Virus record (IMG/VR): IMGVR_UViG_3300030430_002607
Coordinates: 1-32,269 of that record
Source: a virus
Reading direction: 5' to 3' (one strand)
Length of the DNA stretch: 32,269 nucleotides
The notes below the pieces were generated by a model, which made no database searches, was not told the origin of the DNA, and saw nothing but the letters and a program-made list of their open reading frames with translations. A program made the translations under genes and the position numbers. Positions 22,451 through 29,844 of this stretch are shown one piece after another. The stretch's first letter is position 1. Every line of letters starts with the position of its first letter.

Positions 22451-23587
22451 ATGCCTCGCAAAAAAACTATTAAGCCCGTTAGTGGCAAACTGTCCTTCAA
22501 GGATAAATTGAAAATGATTAATAAACTGGCAGGTGGTGACGTAGCACACGATCTGACAGAAGAGAACCCAACAGATGTATATGATTGGATTCCCACTTCT
22601 TCAACATGGCTAGACTCAATAGTCTGCAGAGGGAAGAAGGCAGGGATACCTGTTGGTAGGATTACAGAATTAGCAGGACTGAGTGGAACAGGAAAGTCTT
22701 ATATGGCTGCTCAGATCTCTGGTAATGCACAGAAAAAAGGCTACAATGTTTATTATTTCGATTCCGAGTCGGCAATTAGTTCTGAGTTTCTTGAAAAATG
22801 TGGTTGTGTGTTAGAAGAGTCAGAAGATTATGGTGACTTTGTGTATATTCAGGCTCAGAATGTCGAGTTTGTCCTAGAAACTATTGAGACGATCTTGGCT
22901 TCAGGAGAAGAGAACAATTTATTTGTTTGGGACTCCTTGGCTCTTACTCCTGCTATTGCAGATTTGGAATCGGATTTTAATCCACAGAGTACGATGGCAG
23001 TGAAGCCACGTATCCTGTCGAAAGGTTTGGCTAAATTATTGCAGCCAATCTCAAACTCCAACTCCGCTTTGCTGGTGCTAAATCAGTTGAAAGACAATAT
23101 CACTCGATCACCTGCAGAAGCAATGACTACTCCTTATTTCACTCCCGGTGGAAAAGCACTAATCTATTCATATTCCCTCCGCATTTGGCTTACAGGGAGA
23201 AAAGCAAAGGCATCCTTTGTTACAGATGATAAGGGCTATAGGATTGGTTCCGAAGTAAAATGTAAACTAGAGAAATCACGTTTTGGAACACATGGACGTA
23301 TGTGTAACTTCAAAATCCTATGGGGCGATGAAGTAGGTATTCAAGATGAGGAATCTTGGTTCGATGCAATTGCACCTTCTGAATACATCAGCAATAGTGG
23401 GGCTTGGTTTAATCTGAAAAAGGACGGCTATGAGAAGAAGTTCCAGAAGTCAAAGTTCGCAGATATGGCAAGAGAAGATGCAGAATTTAGAAAAGTAATT
23501 TTGGACATCATTGATGAAGAAGTCATCATGAAGTTCGACAAAAGATTGGGTGAGGCATCCCAGTACTACGAAGATAATGAAGCATAG
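22451..23587 (+). CDS. uvsX: UvsX, RecA-type recombinase
   Basis: A 378-residue strand-exchange ATPase of phage recombination-dependent replication. Walker A is GLSGTGKS (residues 76-83), Walker B LFVWDS with Asp161; YYFDSE follows the first ATPase strand. The L2-like region contains TTPYFTPGGKAL, preceded by LLVLNQLKDNI. The C-terminal region YYEDNEA is acidic. T4 UvsX has 391 residues. I chose the ATG at 22451 (MPRKKTIKP) because GGAG lies 8 bases upstream; the in-frame ATG at 22409 falls inside the third leader hairpin with no ribosome binding site. A strong terminator follows. Confidence 0.92.
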   Translation: MPRKKTIKPVSGKLSFKDKLKMINKLAGGDVAHDLTEENPTDVYDWIPTSSTWLDSIVCRGKKAGIPVGRITELAGLSGTGKSYMAAQISGNAQKKGYNVYYFDSESAISSEFLEKCGCVLEESEDYGDFVYIQAQNVEFVLETIETILASGEENNLFVWDSLALTPAIADLESDFNPQSTMAVKPRILSKGLAKLLQPISNSNSALLVLNQLKDNITRSPAEAMTTPYFTPGGKALIYSYSLRIWLTGRKAKASFVTDDKGYRIGSEVKCKLEKSRFGTHGRMCNFKILWGDEVGIQDEESWFDAIAPSEYISNSGAWFNLKKDGYEKKFQKSKFADMAREDAEFRKVILDIIDEEVIMKFDKRLGEASQYYEDNEA

Positions 23588-23627
23588 ATGTAGTACGAAA
23601 TGACTCCTTTGTTTGTTTGTGTTGTGG

Positions 23628-23661
23628 CTCCCTATCATTTATTTGGTAGGGAGTTTTTTTT
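23628..23661 (+). terminator. Intrinsic terminator after uvsX
   Basis: CTCCCTATC pairs with GGTAGGGAG (9 bp, one T-G) around an 8-nt loop, followed by eight T residues. It ends the gp32-uvsX transcript just before a late motif. Confidence 0.9.
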
Positions 23662-23665
23662 GCGA

Positions 23666-23674
23666 CTATTTATA
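23666..23674 (+). promoter_or_regulatory. Candidate late promoter motif (CTATTTATA)
   Basis: The only late motif inside the replication region, 4 bases after the uvsX terminator and 20 bases before the next ATG. It implies that the following gene is expressed late although its neighbours are replication genes. Confidence 0.55.
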
Positions 23675-23694
23675 ACAAAATCGGAGAATTATTG

Positions 23695-24384
23695 ATGAAT
23701 CCAAAAAGACAAGTTATTGAACAGGCAATCATGGATCTTGAAGAAAATAAAGAGACAGTTAGACAAATTTATGAGGATTGGCTAGACGCAGGGGTAGGAA
23801 AACACTCTGCTCCCCATGCCGACGCTATGCGTAAAGCACGAGAAGAACGTAGTAACATAGCAGTTAGGCTTTTTCGTGACTATGTGGATTTCCAAAGAAA
23901 TCCTGTTGTTGGTAATCCGAATGAACAATATTATGATCCCAATCCAACACCTGTTTTAAAACTCAGTGATTTCGGGTTAAGCGGCCCAATAATTACTGGA
24001 TACTCGACTCTGAGTCTTCCCCGTGCAGAGAGGACTATAGGAAGAATAGATAAATTTATTGGACAACTAAAGAGAAAATTAAACAAAAGAAAAGATTTAC
24101 AAGAGGAGAAAACTATCATGAAAATCGACAAAACTTACATCAGACAATTAGTAAAAGAAGCATTAGACGAGGCTAAATACGAAGATGATATTCTGGCTGG
24201 AGAAGAAGCATTAGAAAAGCACATGAGAAGCAAACAACGCTCTCCGTCTCCAAGTAAATCTTCGGCACCACGCAAGAATATGTCATCCGAAGAAATTGAA
24301 GATACTATGACGTCACTAGCAAAGCAATTGCAAGCACAAGGCTTCGGTGTCAGTTTAAAAATTAATGGCGAGAAGAAAGTATGA
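23695..24384 (+). CDS. Unknown late protein, two-part (possible internal start)
   Basis: A 229-residue charged protein. Residues 1-141 are helical with a central Pro/Gly region (NPTPVLKLSDFGLSGPIITG). Residue 142 is an internal Met that begins a segment reading MKIDKTYIRQLVKEALDEAKY, followed by a Ser/Pro/Lys linker and a C-terminal amphipathic helix. The internal Met has its own GAGGAG at 24103-24108. No domain is recognised. I start at the ATG at 23695, after CGGAGA; the TTG just before it is less likely. The late motif, isolated position and leader-like internal segment suggest a virion or head-internal protein. Confidence 0.6.
   Translation: MNPKRQVIEQAIMDLEENKETVRQIYEDWLDAGVGKHSAPHADAMRKAREERSNIAVRLFRDYVDFQRNPVVGNPNEQYYDPNPTPVLKLSDFGLSGPIITGYSTLSLPRAERTIGRIDKFIGQLKRKLNKRKDLQEEKTIMKIDKTYIRQLVKEALDEAKYEDDILAGEEALEKHMRSKQRSPSPSKSSAPRKNMSSEEIEDTMTSLAKQLQAQGFGVSLKINGEKKV
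24118..24384 (+). CDS. Possible in-frame internal translation product (88 residues)
   Basis: The ATG at 24118 is in frame with the longer gene and has GAGGAG 9 bases upstream, better than the ribosome binding site of the full-length start. The product would begin MKIDKTYIRQLVKEALDEAK, a stand-alone N-terminal leader type seen on many marine phage proteins, with a possible prohead-protease cut after Glu18 (L-D-E|A). The long form would then be a fusion of two formerly separate genes. Inference from ribosome binding site and leader only. Confidence 0.4.
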   Translation: MKIDKTYIRQLVKEALDEAKYEDDILAGEEALEKHMRSKQRSPSPSKSSAPRKNMSSEEIEDTMTSLAKQLQAQGFGVSLKINGEKKV

Positions 24385-24411
24385 ATAAATGATCCCTCTT
24401 AAACGTATAAT
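24383..24411 (+). promoter_or_regulatory. Bipartite early/middle promoter, copy 4
   Basis: GAATA at 24383-24387 (overlapping the stop codon of the upstream gene), 13 bases, AAACG at 24401-24405, then TATAAT at 24406-24411. The discriminator continues into TATACGGAGG, placing the ribosome binding site almost at the RNA 5' end. It drives the small ORF and RNase H. Confidence 0.8.
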
Positions 24412-24426
24412 ATATACGGAGGAAAT

Positions 24427-24555
24427 ATGGAACATTTAACAAATTGTCATGGCGAATGGAATGCTTTACTTGCCATGGGTTCGTCATTACCATTTATCGG
24501 ATTTTGGCTCAAAGCAAAAATAGGAGGTGGTTGTGAAAAAGATTCTAATCATTGA
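24427..24555 (+). CDS. Small protein (42 residues) with one hydrophobic helix
   Basis: The ATG at 24427 has an excellent CGGAGGAAAT ribosome binding site and lies 16 bases after the promoter. It encodes a short N-terminal part (MEHLTNCHGEWNALLAMG), a hydrophobic segment SSLPFIGFWL, then a basic/Gly/Cys tail. It overlaps the RNase H start by 23 bases, and the GGAGG within its codons serves as the RNase H ribosome binding site. It may be a small membrane-associated phage protein or a coupling leader peptide. Function unknown. Confidence 0.6.
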   Translation: MEHLTNCHGEWNALLAMGSSLPFIGFWLKAKIGGGCEKDSNH

Positions 24556-25501
24556 TGCACTTAACATGTTTTTTAGGTGCTATGCAAGGGATCCAAGTAT
24601 TAGCATACAGGGTAACCCTGCAGGCGGCTGTATTGGCTTTTTGAAGTCTTTACAGAAGTCCATAAGACTAACTAAGCCTGACGATGTTGTAATCGTTTGG
24701 GACGGCGGTGGTGGCTCCAGAAAGAGACGACAAATCAATGCCAACTACAAAGCAGGTAGAAAAGTTGTACACCTTCCAAAAGATATGGGCTACGACTTTT
24801 CTTTACAGCAAGAGAAAGATAACAAAGTTTGGCAGCAAGCAAGACTGTTAGAATATCTAGATCATTTACCAATATGTCAGTTCATGTTTGAAGATGTGGA
24901 AGCAGACGATGTTATATCAGCAATCGTGCAATCAAAGGGCGTCTCTGAAGATCAAAAAATTATTTTGTCGAACGACAAGGACTTCATGCAGTTGTGTGAT
25001 GATAAAACTATCTTAATGCGTCCTGCAAAGAAGCCTTGGGAAGTTCTCAATACAAATAGAATCCTAGAAGACTTAAAGATCCATCCAAAGAATATGGCGT
25101 TAGCCAGAGCAATGGTTGGTGATGCTAGTGATAATCTTCCGGGTGTTCCGGGTATTGGCTTTGGGCGTGTGGCAAAATTCTATCCTTTTCTTTCTAGAGA
25201 CGAGGAATACAGCGCTCAAGATCTATTTAATGCTACTACCAATCTCTTGCAAGAAAAGAAGAGCAAATATTTAGAGGCTGTACTGGAGCATAAGGACACA
25301 ATACATGAAAACTACAGGATTATGCAACTATATCAACCTTCAATTTCTTATCAGAGACGTCAGATGATAAACAATTGTCTAACGAACAGAGACAAGCACT
25401 TCAATCTTACAGGATTGAAATTGATGCTATCAGAAGATGGATTCATGTCATTGAAGTGGGAAGTCCTAGAACAAACAATGAGAAGAATAATCTCTGAATA
25501 A
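24533..25501 (+). CDS. rnh: RNase H / 5'-3' exonuclease (T4 Rnh-like, FEN family)
   Basis: A 322-residue nuclease that removes RNA primers from lagging strands. Metal-binding acidic residues are visible in order: ILIIDALN (Asp8), VIVWDGGG (Asp57), FEDVEADD (Glu123, Asp125, Asp126), LSNDKDF (Asp148, Asp150), GDASDN (Asp197, Asp200), followed by LPGVPGIGFGRV, the helix-hairpin-helix DNA-binding element. T4 Rnh has 305 residues. Start: GTG at 24533, 6 bases after AGGAGG; GTG at 24527 overlaps that ribosome binding site. Ends on a Glu-stop that overlaps the next promoter. Confidence 0.9.
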   Translation: MKKILIIDALNMFFRCYARDPSISIQGNPAGGCIGFLKSLQKSIRLTKPDDVVIVWDGGGGSRKRRQINANYKAGRKVVHLPKDMGYDFSLQQEKDNKVWQQARLLEYLDHLPICQFMFEDVEADDVISAIVQSKGVSEDQKIILSNDKDFMQLCDDKTILMRPAKKPWEVLNTNRILEDLKIHPKNMALARAMVGDASDNLPGVPGIGFGRVAKFYPFLSRDEEYSAQDLFNATTNLLQEKKSKYLEAVLEHKDTIHENYRIMQLYQPSISYQRRQMINNCLTNRDKHFNLTGLKLMLSEDGFMSLKWEVLEQTMRRIISE

Positions 25502-25524
25502 AACAGGCAACACAAACGTATAAT
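25496..25524 (+). promoter_or_regulatory. Bipartite early/middle promoter, copy 5 (for helicase)
   Basis: GAATA at 25496-25500 (the Glu-stop of RNase H), 13 bases, AAACG at 25514-25518, then TATAAT at 25519-25524. AAGGAGGG precedes the helicase ATG 21 bases further on. Confidence 0.8.
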
Positions 25525-25544
25525 AAAACAAACAAGGAGGGTTA

Positions 25545-26906
25545 ATGAATATGAAAAGAATGCCAGAAGATTTTTCCAGATTTGGAAAACACTTTCAAGA
25601 ATCGATGGTTCAATTAATGTTGGAGGATAGAAACTATTGTGATCAAATCACAGAGGTTTTAGACATCAACTTCTTTGAATTATCTTACTTACAGACATTC
25701 GTGTCTAAGATCTTGAAATATAGAGAGAAATACAAGGTTCATCCGACTTATAAGACGATGATAACGATATTAAGAACAGAATTAGAGAACGAGAACGAAG
25801 CACTACAACGACAGGTAAAAGAATACTTTGCTCGTATCCATGGCTCAGAAGTAGAAGATTGCGAATACATCATGGGTGTTAGTCTAGACTTTTGCAGAAA
25901 GCAGAAGTTGAAAGGTGCTCTAATGGAAACAGTAGAATTAATGCAATCCTCTTCATTCGACGAGATCAGCAAGATTATCAACAATGCTCTTTCACTAGGG
26001 CTAGGAAACGAAGCAGGCTATGAATACCTTACAGACTTTGAAGAAAGATATGAACTCAAGGCTCGTAATCCGCAATCTACAGGCTGGGAACACATAGATG
26101 ACATAACAGGTGGTGGACTTGGCATAGGCGAGTTAGGAGTCGTTGTAGCACCCACAGGAGCAGGTAAATCTATGGTTCTAACAGCGTTGGGCGCAGAAGC
26201 AGTTAAGGCTGGAAAAACAGTTGTGCACTATACTTTTGAACTTTCTGATAAAGTTATCGGTAGACGCTATGATTCATGTATCACAAACGTTCCACTGTCA
26301 GATTTGAACAGTTTTAAGGAACAAGTTTATGACGAAATCAGTCAATTAAATGGCTCCCTCATAATTAAGGAATATCCGACTAAATCTGCTTCAACACAAA
26401 CTCTAAGAAATCACTTAGAAAAGTTGAAGAAAAGAGGAGTTGAGATAGGTATGATTATTGTTGATTATGCTGATTTACTTAAGCCTGTGAGCATGACAAG
26501 GGAGAAAAGACATGATTTGGAGAACATATACGAAGAACTACGTGGTATGGCTCAGATGTTCGAATGTCCACTTTGGACAGCATCCCAAACAAATCGTTCA
26601 GGGCTTAATGCAGAGGTTGTTACAATGGAAGCAATCTCAGAGGCATTTAATAAGTGTTTTGTTGCCGATTTTATCTGTTCTGTGTCAAGGACAGCGCAAG
26701 ATAAGGTTAACAACACAGGTAGAATGTTTGTAGCCAAGAACAGAAACGGGGTTGACGGAATCGTATACCCAATCGTGGCAGACTGGAGCACTGTAAGCAT
26801 GCAAGTTCTAGCAGAGTCCACGGAGACAATGCAAGAAATGGAGGAAAGATCTCTCTCTGAGCACAAAGCGGATCTATACCAAAGATACAAGAACAAGGAG
26901 AAATAG
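25545..26906 (+). CDS. 41: Replicative DNA helicase, T4 gp41 / DnaB-like
   Basis: A 453-residue hexameric helicase. Residues 1-150 are the helical N-terminal domain. Residues 175-210 contain TGWEHIDDITGGGLGIGELG and Walker A APTGAGKS (202-209). TFELSDKVIGRR matches the DnaB-type E-x-S(D) helix, and MIIVDYADLL is Walker B with Asp307. The segment ASQTNRSG (near 350) is the sensor/H4 loop, and VAKNRNGVDG holds the finger region. T4 gp41 is 475 residues. A primase (gp61) is not in this window. GGAGG then ATG; a second ATG lies 6 bases later. The ribonucleotide reductase starts 2 bases after the stop. Confidence 0.9.
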   Translation: MNMKRMPEDFSRFGKHFQESMVQLMLEDRNYCDQITEVLDINFFELSYLQTFVSKILKYREKYKVHPTYKTMITILRTELENENEALQRQVKEYFARIHGSEVEDCEYIMGVSLDFCRKQKLKGALMETVELMQSSSFDEISKIINNALSLGLGNEAGYEYLTDFEERYELKARNPQSTGWEHIDDITGGGLGIGELGVVVAPTGAGKSMVLTALGAEAVKAGKTVVHYTFELSDKVIGRRYDSCITNVPLSDLNSFKEQVYDEISQLNGSLIIKEYPTKSASTQTLRNHLEKLKKRGVEIGMIIVDYADLLKPVSMTREKRHDLENIYEELRGMAQMFECPLWTASQTNRSGLNAEVVTMEAISEAFNKCFVADFICSVSRTAQDKVNNTGRMFVAKNRNGVDGIVYPIVADWSTVSMQVLAESTETMQEMEERSLSEHKADLYQRYKNKEK

Positions 26907-26908
26907 CA

Positions 26909-28765
26909 ATGGAAGTATCAAATCAAATACTATCGGACATCACAGTCCACATGAAATATGCACGTTATCTGGAAGACAAGCAGAGACGTGAGAACTGGAA
27001 TGAACTTGTCACTCGTAATATGGAGATGCATATTAAAAAATATCCTCAACTGAGGGATGAGATTATTGAAACGTATAAGATGGTATTTGACAAGAAAGTG
27101 CTTCCGTCTATGAGATCTATGCAGTTTGGCGGGAAGCCCATTGAGGTTTCCCCTAATCGCATCTTCAACTGCGCCTTTATGCCTGTTGACGATCTTCGTT
27201 CTTTTTCGGAAGCGATGTTCTTGCTTTTGGGAGGAACTGGAGTAGGCTTCTCAGTACAACGTCATCACGTCGAGAAGTTACCAGAGATCCGAAAGCCAAA
27301 CGAAAATAGAACTAGGCGATATCTAGTAGCAGACTCTATTGAAGGGTGGGCAGATGCAATCAAGGTACTTTTAAATTCTTACTTCAAAGGGACTTCCAAG
27401 ATCCGTTTCGACTTTTCTGATATCCGAGCAAAAGGAGCCAAATTGGTAACTTCAGGCGGTAAAGCACCCGGCCCACAGCCTCTTCGTGAGTGCATTGTAA
27501 AGGTTAAAGGTATTTTACGACAAAAAGAAGATGGCACTAAACTAACTACAATAGAAGCCCATGATATTATGTGTCATATCGCAGATGCAGTATTGGCAGG
27601 TGGTATTCGACGTGCAGCGCTTATCTCTCTGTTCTCTGCGGATGATATTGAGATGTTGACTGCTAAGTCTGGTAACTGGTGGGAACTCAATCCTCAACGT
27701 GGTAGAGCGAATAACTCTGTTGTTCTTCTGCGACACAAGATCAAGAAAGACTTCTTTATGGATATCTGGGAACGCGTCAGAGCATCAGGTGCTGGAGAGC
27801 CCGGATTCTACTTTTCTAATGATAAGGACTGGGGAACAAACCCTTGCTGCGAAATCGCACTTCGATCTTATCAATTCTGCAACTTAACAGAGATCAATGT
27901 GTCTGATGTTGCAGATCAGGAAGAACTAGAGAAGAGAGCAAGAGCAGCGTCTTTTATCGGCACACTACAGGCAGGATATACAGACTTCCACTACCTTCGC
28001 CCTGTGTGGCAACGTACAACCGAAAAAGATGCTTTAGTAGGCGTCTCAATGACTGGTATTGCTTCTGGCGGCGTGTTGGGGCTCGATATGAGCAAAGCAG
28101 CCCTTGAGGTTAAGAAAGAAAACCGTAGAATTGCAATGCAGATCGGAATCAAGCCTGCTGCTAGGACAACGTGTGTCAAGCCGGCAGGGACTACATCTTT
28201 GACTGTTGGTACCTCAAGTGGTATTCATGCGTGGCATAACGATTATTATATACGCAGATTGCGAGTAGGAAAGAATGAATCAATCTATAACTACCTTTTG
28301 CGGAACCATCCAGAGTTGGTTGAGGACGAATACTTCTCACCACATGACACTGCAGTCATTTCTGCACCTCAGAAGGCTCCTGAAGGCGCTATAACACGTT
28401 CTGAGAGTGCCATGGACATGTTGGAGAGGGTTAAGGCTGTAACGTCTTCTTGGGTGCGTGGTGGACACCAGAGAGGGCAGAATTCTCATAATGTTTCTGC
28501 CACTGTGACTATCAAAGATAACGAATGGGAAACAGTAGGAGAATGGATGTGGGAGAATCGTGATTCTTACAACGGATTATCAGTTCTGCCGTTCAATGAT
28601 CATACCTACAAGCAGGCTCCATTTGAAGACTGCTCAGAAGAAGAATATAATGAAATGTTGAAAAGTTTGAAAGCAATCAACCTAGACAACGTTTCAGAAG
28701 AAGAAGATCAGACAAATCTATCAGGTGAACTAGCCTGTGCAGGAGGATCTTGCGAAATCTTCTAA
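26909..28765 (+). CDS. nrdJ: Class II (adenosylcobalamin-dependent) ribonucleotide reductase
   Basis: A 618-residue monomeric-type RNR that makes deoxynucleotides for phage DNA. Active-site residues: Cys88 in NRIFNCAFMP; NPCCE (Cys313, Glu315) with Cys324 in CNLTEINV; C-terminal redox pair Cys610 and Cys615 in ACAGGSCEIF with CxxxxC spacing. This matches the Lactobacillus-type triphosphate reductase that uses B12 to make the thiyl radical. It is shorter than that enzyme (about 740 residues), missing part of the N-terminal region. T4 instead encodes class I NrdA/B. Cobalamin must come from the host or the medium. It is co-transcribed with the helicase, 2 bases downstream. Confidence 0.88.
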   Translation: MEVSNQILSDITVHMKYARYLEDKQRRENWNELVTRNMEMHIKKYPQLRDEIIETYKMVFDKKVLPSMRSMQFGGKPIEVSPNRIFNCAFMPVDDLRSFSEAMFLLLGGTGVGFSVQRHHVEKLPEIRKPNENRTRRYLVADSIEGWADAIKVLLNSYFKGTSKIRFDFSDIRAKGAKLVTSGGKAPGPQPLRECIVKVKGILRQKEDGTKLTTIEAHDIMCHIADAVLAGGIRRAALISLFSADDIEMLTAKSGNWWELNPQRGRANNSVVLLRHKIKKDFFMDIWERVRASGAGEPGFYFSNDKDWGTNPCCEIALRSYQFCNLTEINVSDVADQEELEKRARAASFIGTLQAGYTDFHYLRPVWQRTTEKDALVGVSMTGIASGGVLGLDMSKAALEVKKENRRIAMQIGIKPAARTTCVKPAGTTSLTVGTSSGIHAWHNDYYIRRLRVGKNESIYNYLLRNHPELVEDEYFSPHDTAVISAPQKAPEGAITRSESAMDMLERVKAVTSSWVRGGHQRGQNSHNVSATVTIKDNEWETVGEWMWENRDSYNGLSVLPFNDHTYKQAPFEDCSEEEYNEMLKSLKAINLDNVSEEEDQTNLSGELACAGGSCEIF

Positions 28766-28773
28766 TTTAGATT

Positions 28774-28802
28774 GAATATAATATCCTCCTCAAACGTATA
28801 AT
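28774..28802 (+). promoter_or_regulatory. Bipartite early/middle promoter, copy 6, inside a hairpin loop
   Basis: GAATA at 28774-28778, 13 bases, AAACG at 28792-28796, then TATAAT at 28797-28802. AAACG and TATAAT lie in the loop of the 28783-28820 hairpin. Initiation near 28809 would give a leader of about 17 bases with a free ribosome binding site. Confidence 0.8.
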
Positions 28803-28825
28803 ATATACAAAGAGGAGGATTTTTT
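28783..28825 (+). terminator. Terminator/ribosome-site-sequestering hairpin with embedded promoter
   Basis: ATCCTCCTC (28783-28791) pairs perfectly with GAGGAGGAT (28812-28820), followed by five more T residues (28821-28825). The 20-base loop holds the promoter core and can itself fold as GTATA-ATA-TATAC (28796-28808). The 3' arm is the ribosome binding site of the gene at 28826. RNA reading through from the reductase would terminate or be silenced; RNA starting in the loop lacks the 5' arm. Confidence 0.75.
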
Positions 28826-29095
28826 ATGAAACCAGTCAATAGACATTTATTGGTAGAGATACCAGTTGAAGAAAAAGAGGAAGTGGTAACGACTTTTATA
28901 TTGCCAACTTCTTTTAAACCACAAGAAGTGGAAAGATACACAAAAGTTAACATTGTGACATGTGCAGACGACTGTAAACAGAGATATTCTGGAGAAGCAT
29001 ATGTTGAGACTTCAATGATTGAAGATATATCGATAGAAGGGGAGGTATACCATATTGTTTCTGAGAACTATTTAGTATTACTACTGGGGGCGTAA
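28826..29095 (+). CDS. GroES-like co-chaperonin (T4 gp31-type)
   Basis: An 89-residue protein. It starts MKPVNRHLLVEIPVEEK, the GroES-type first strand (K/R-P-x-x-x-R-x-L-V), followed by a mobile-loop-like stretch (TTFILPTSFKPQEVERY), then strands VNIVTCADDCKQRY, EAYVETSMIEDI and the closing strand EVYHIVSENYLVLLL. T4 gp31 (111 residues) replaces GroES so that GroEL can fold gp23, and the presence of a gp23-like capsid protein in this window fits that role. The length is at the low end for the family. The stop overlaps the ThyX start by 1 base (TAATG). Confidence 0.65.
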   Translation: MKPVNRHLLVEIPVEEKEEVVTTFILPTSFKPQEVERYTKVNIVTCADDCKQRYSGEAYVETSMIEDISIEGEVYHIVSENYLVLLLGA

Positions 29096-29844
29096 TGAAT
29101 GAGGATAATATCAAAAATAATGTTAATAACAGAACGATTTTTACTTACGGAGACAATATTGGCTCAGTTAGCCTTGTTGATTATATGGGCAGCGACATCA
29201 GTGTTGTTAACTCTGCAAGGGTTTCTTTTGGTGTCGAGAAGTCCGAACTCGATAGAAGAGACAAGCGACTTATCAATTATCTTATTAGACATCGCCACAC
29301 ATCAACACTTGAGCATAATCTTATTACTTTTAAATTCGTCGTGCCTTTGTTTGTTCGTTCTCAGCACCATAGGCACCGCACTTGGAGTTACAACGAGATT
29401 AGTAGACGTTATACTGAGAAAAATCTACAGTTTTATGAGCCGTTAAGTTTCAGAACTCAGCATGAGAGTAACAGACAAGCATCTAATGAGAACGAATTAA
29501 AGAACCCTATTATCGCCCCACAATTTATCGATTCATACATCTGGGCTTCTCAGGCTGTGAAGGCTTGGCACATTCAGTCGCTAGACTTCTTCAACAAGTT
29601 AATTGATGCTGGGGTGTGCAGAGAACAGGCTAGAGGTGTGCTCCCACAAAACCTGTACACCGAGTACTATGGTACAGTGAATCTGAACAATCTTTTAAAG
29701 TTCATCGATCTGAGAACCCATGAAGGAGCACAGTGGGAGATACAGAAGGTAGCAGAAGCATGTCTAGAGATTGCAACAGATCTCTTCCCAGTTACTGTTG
29801 GGGCATATAGGAAGATAAAAAATGAAACCAAGCCCTCATCGTGA
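29095..29844 (+). CDS. thyX: Flavin-dependent thymidylate synthase ThyX
   Basis: A 249-residue homotetrameric enzyme converting dUMP to dTMP with FAD, NADPH and methylenetetrahydrofolate. The diagnostic motif RHRTWSYNEISRRY is at residues 93-106 (RHRxxSxNExSxRY). Other family segments: NSARVSFG, HTSTLEHNLITFKFVVPLFVRSQ, and CREQARGVLPQNLYTEYYGT, then LRTHEGAQWEI near the C-terminus. Length is normal for ThyX. It follows the co-chaperonin by stop/start overlap and complements the B12 reductase in supplying dNTPs. T4 uses the unrelated ThyA-type enzyme (Td). Confidence 0.95.
   Translation: MNEDNIKNNVNNRTIFTYGDNIGSVSLVDYMGSDISVVNSARVSFGVEKSELDRRDKRLINYLIRHRHTSTLEHNLITFKFVVPLFVRSQHHRHRTWSYNEISRRYTEKNLQFYEPLSFRTQHESNRQASNENELKNPIIAPQFIDSYIWASQAVKAWHIQSLDFFNKLIDAGVCREQARGVLPQNLYTEYYGTVNLNNLLKFIDLRTHEGAQWEIQKVAEACLEIATDLFPVTVGAYRKIKNETKPSS

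Noticed and set aside
24383-24430. A second nested promoter/terminator hairpin at promoter copy 4
   Set aside because: Complementarity between TCCCTC and GGAGGA is broken by mismatches and no T-run follows; only the small inner CGTATA/TATACG fold exists.
24427-24532. Gap between the 23695 gene and RNase H as non-coding leader only
   Set aside because: A full 42-codon frame with a strong ribosome site begins at 24427, so it is listed as a small gene instead.
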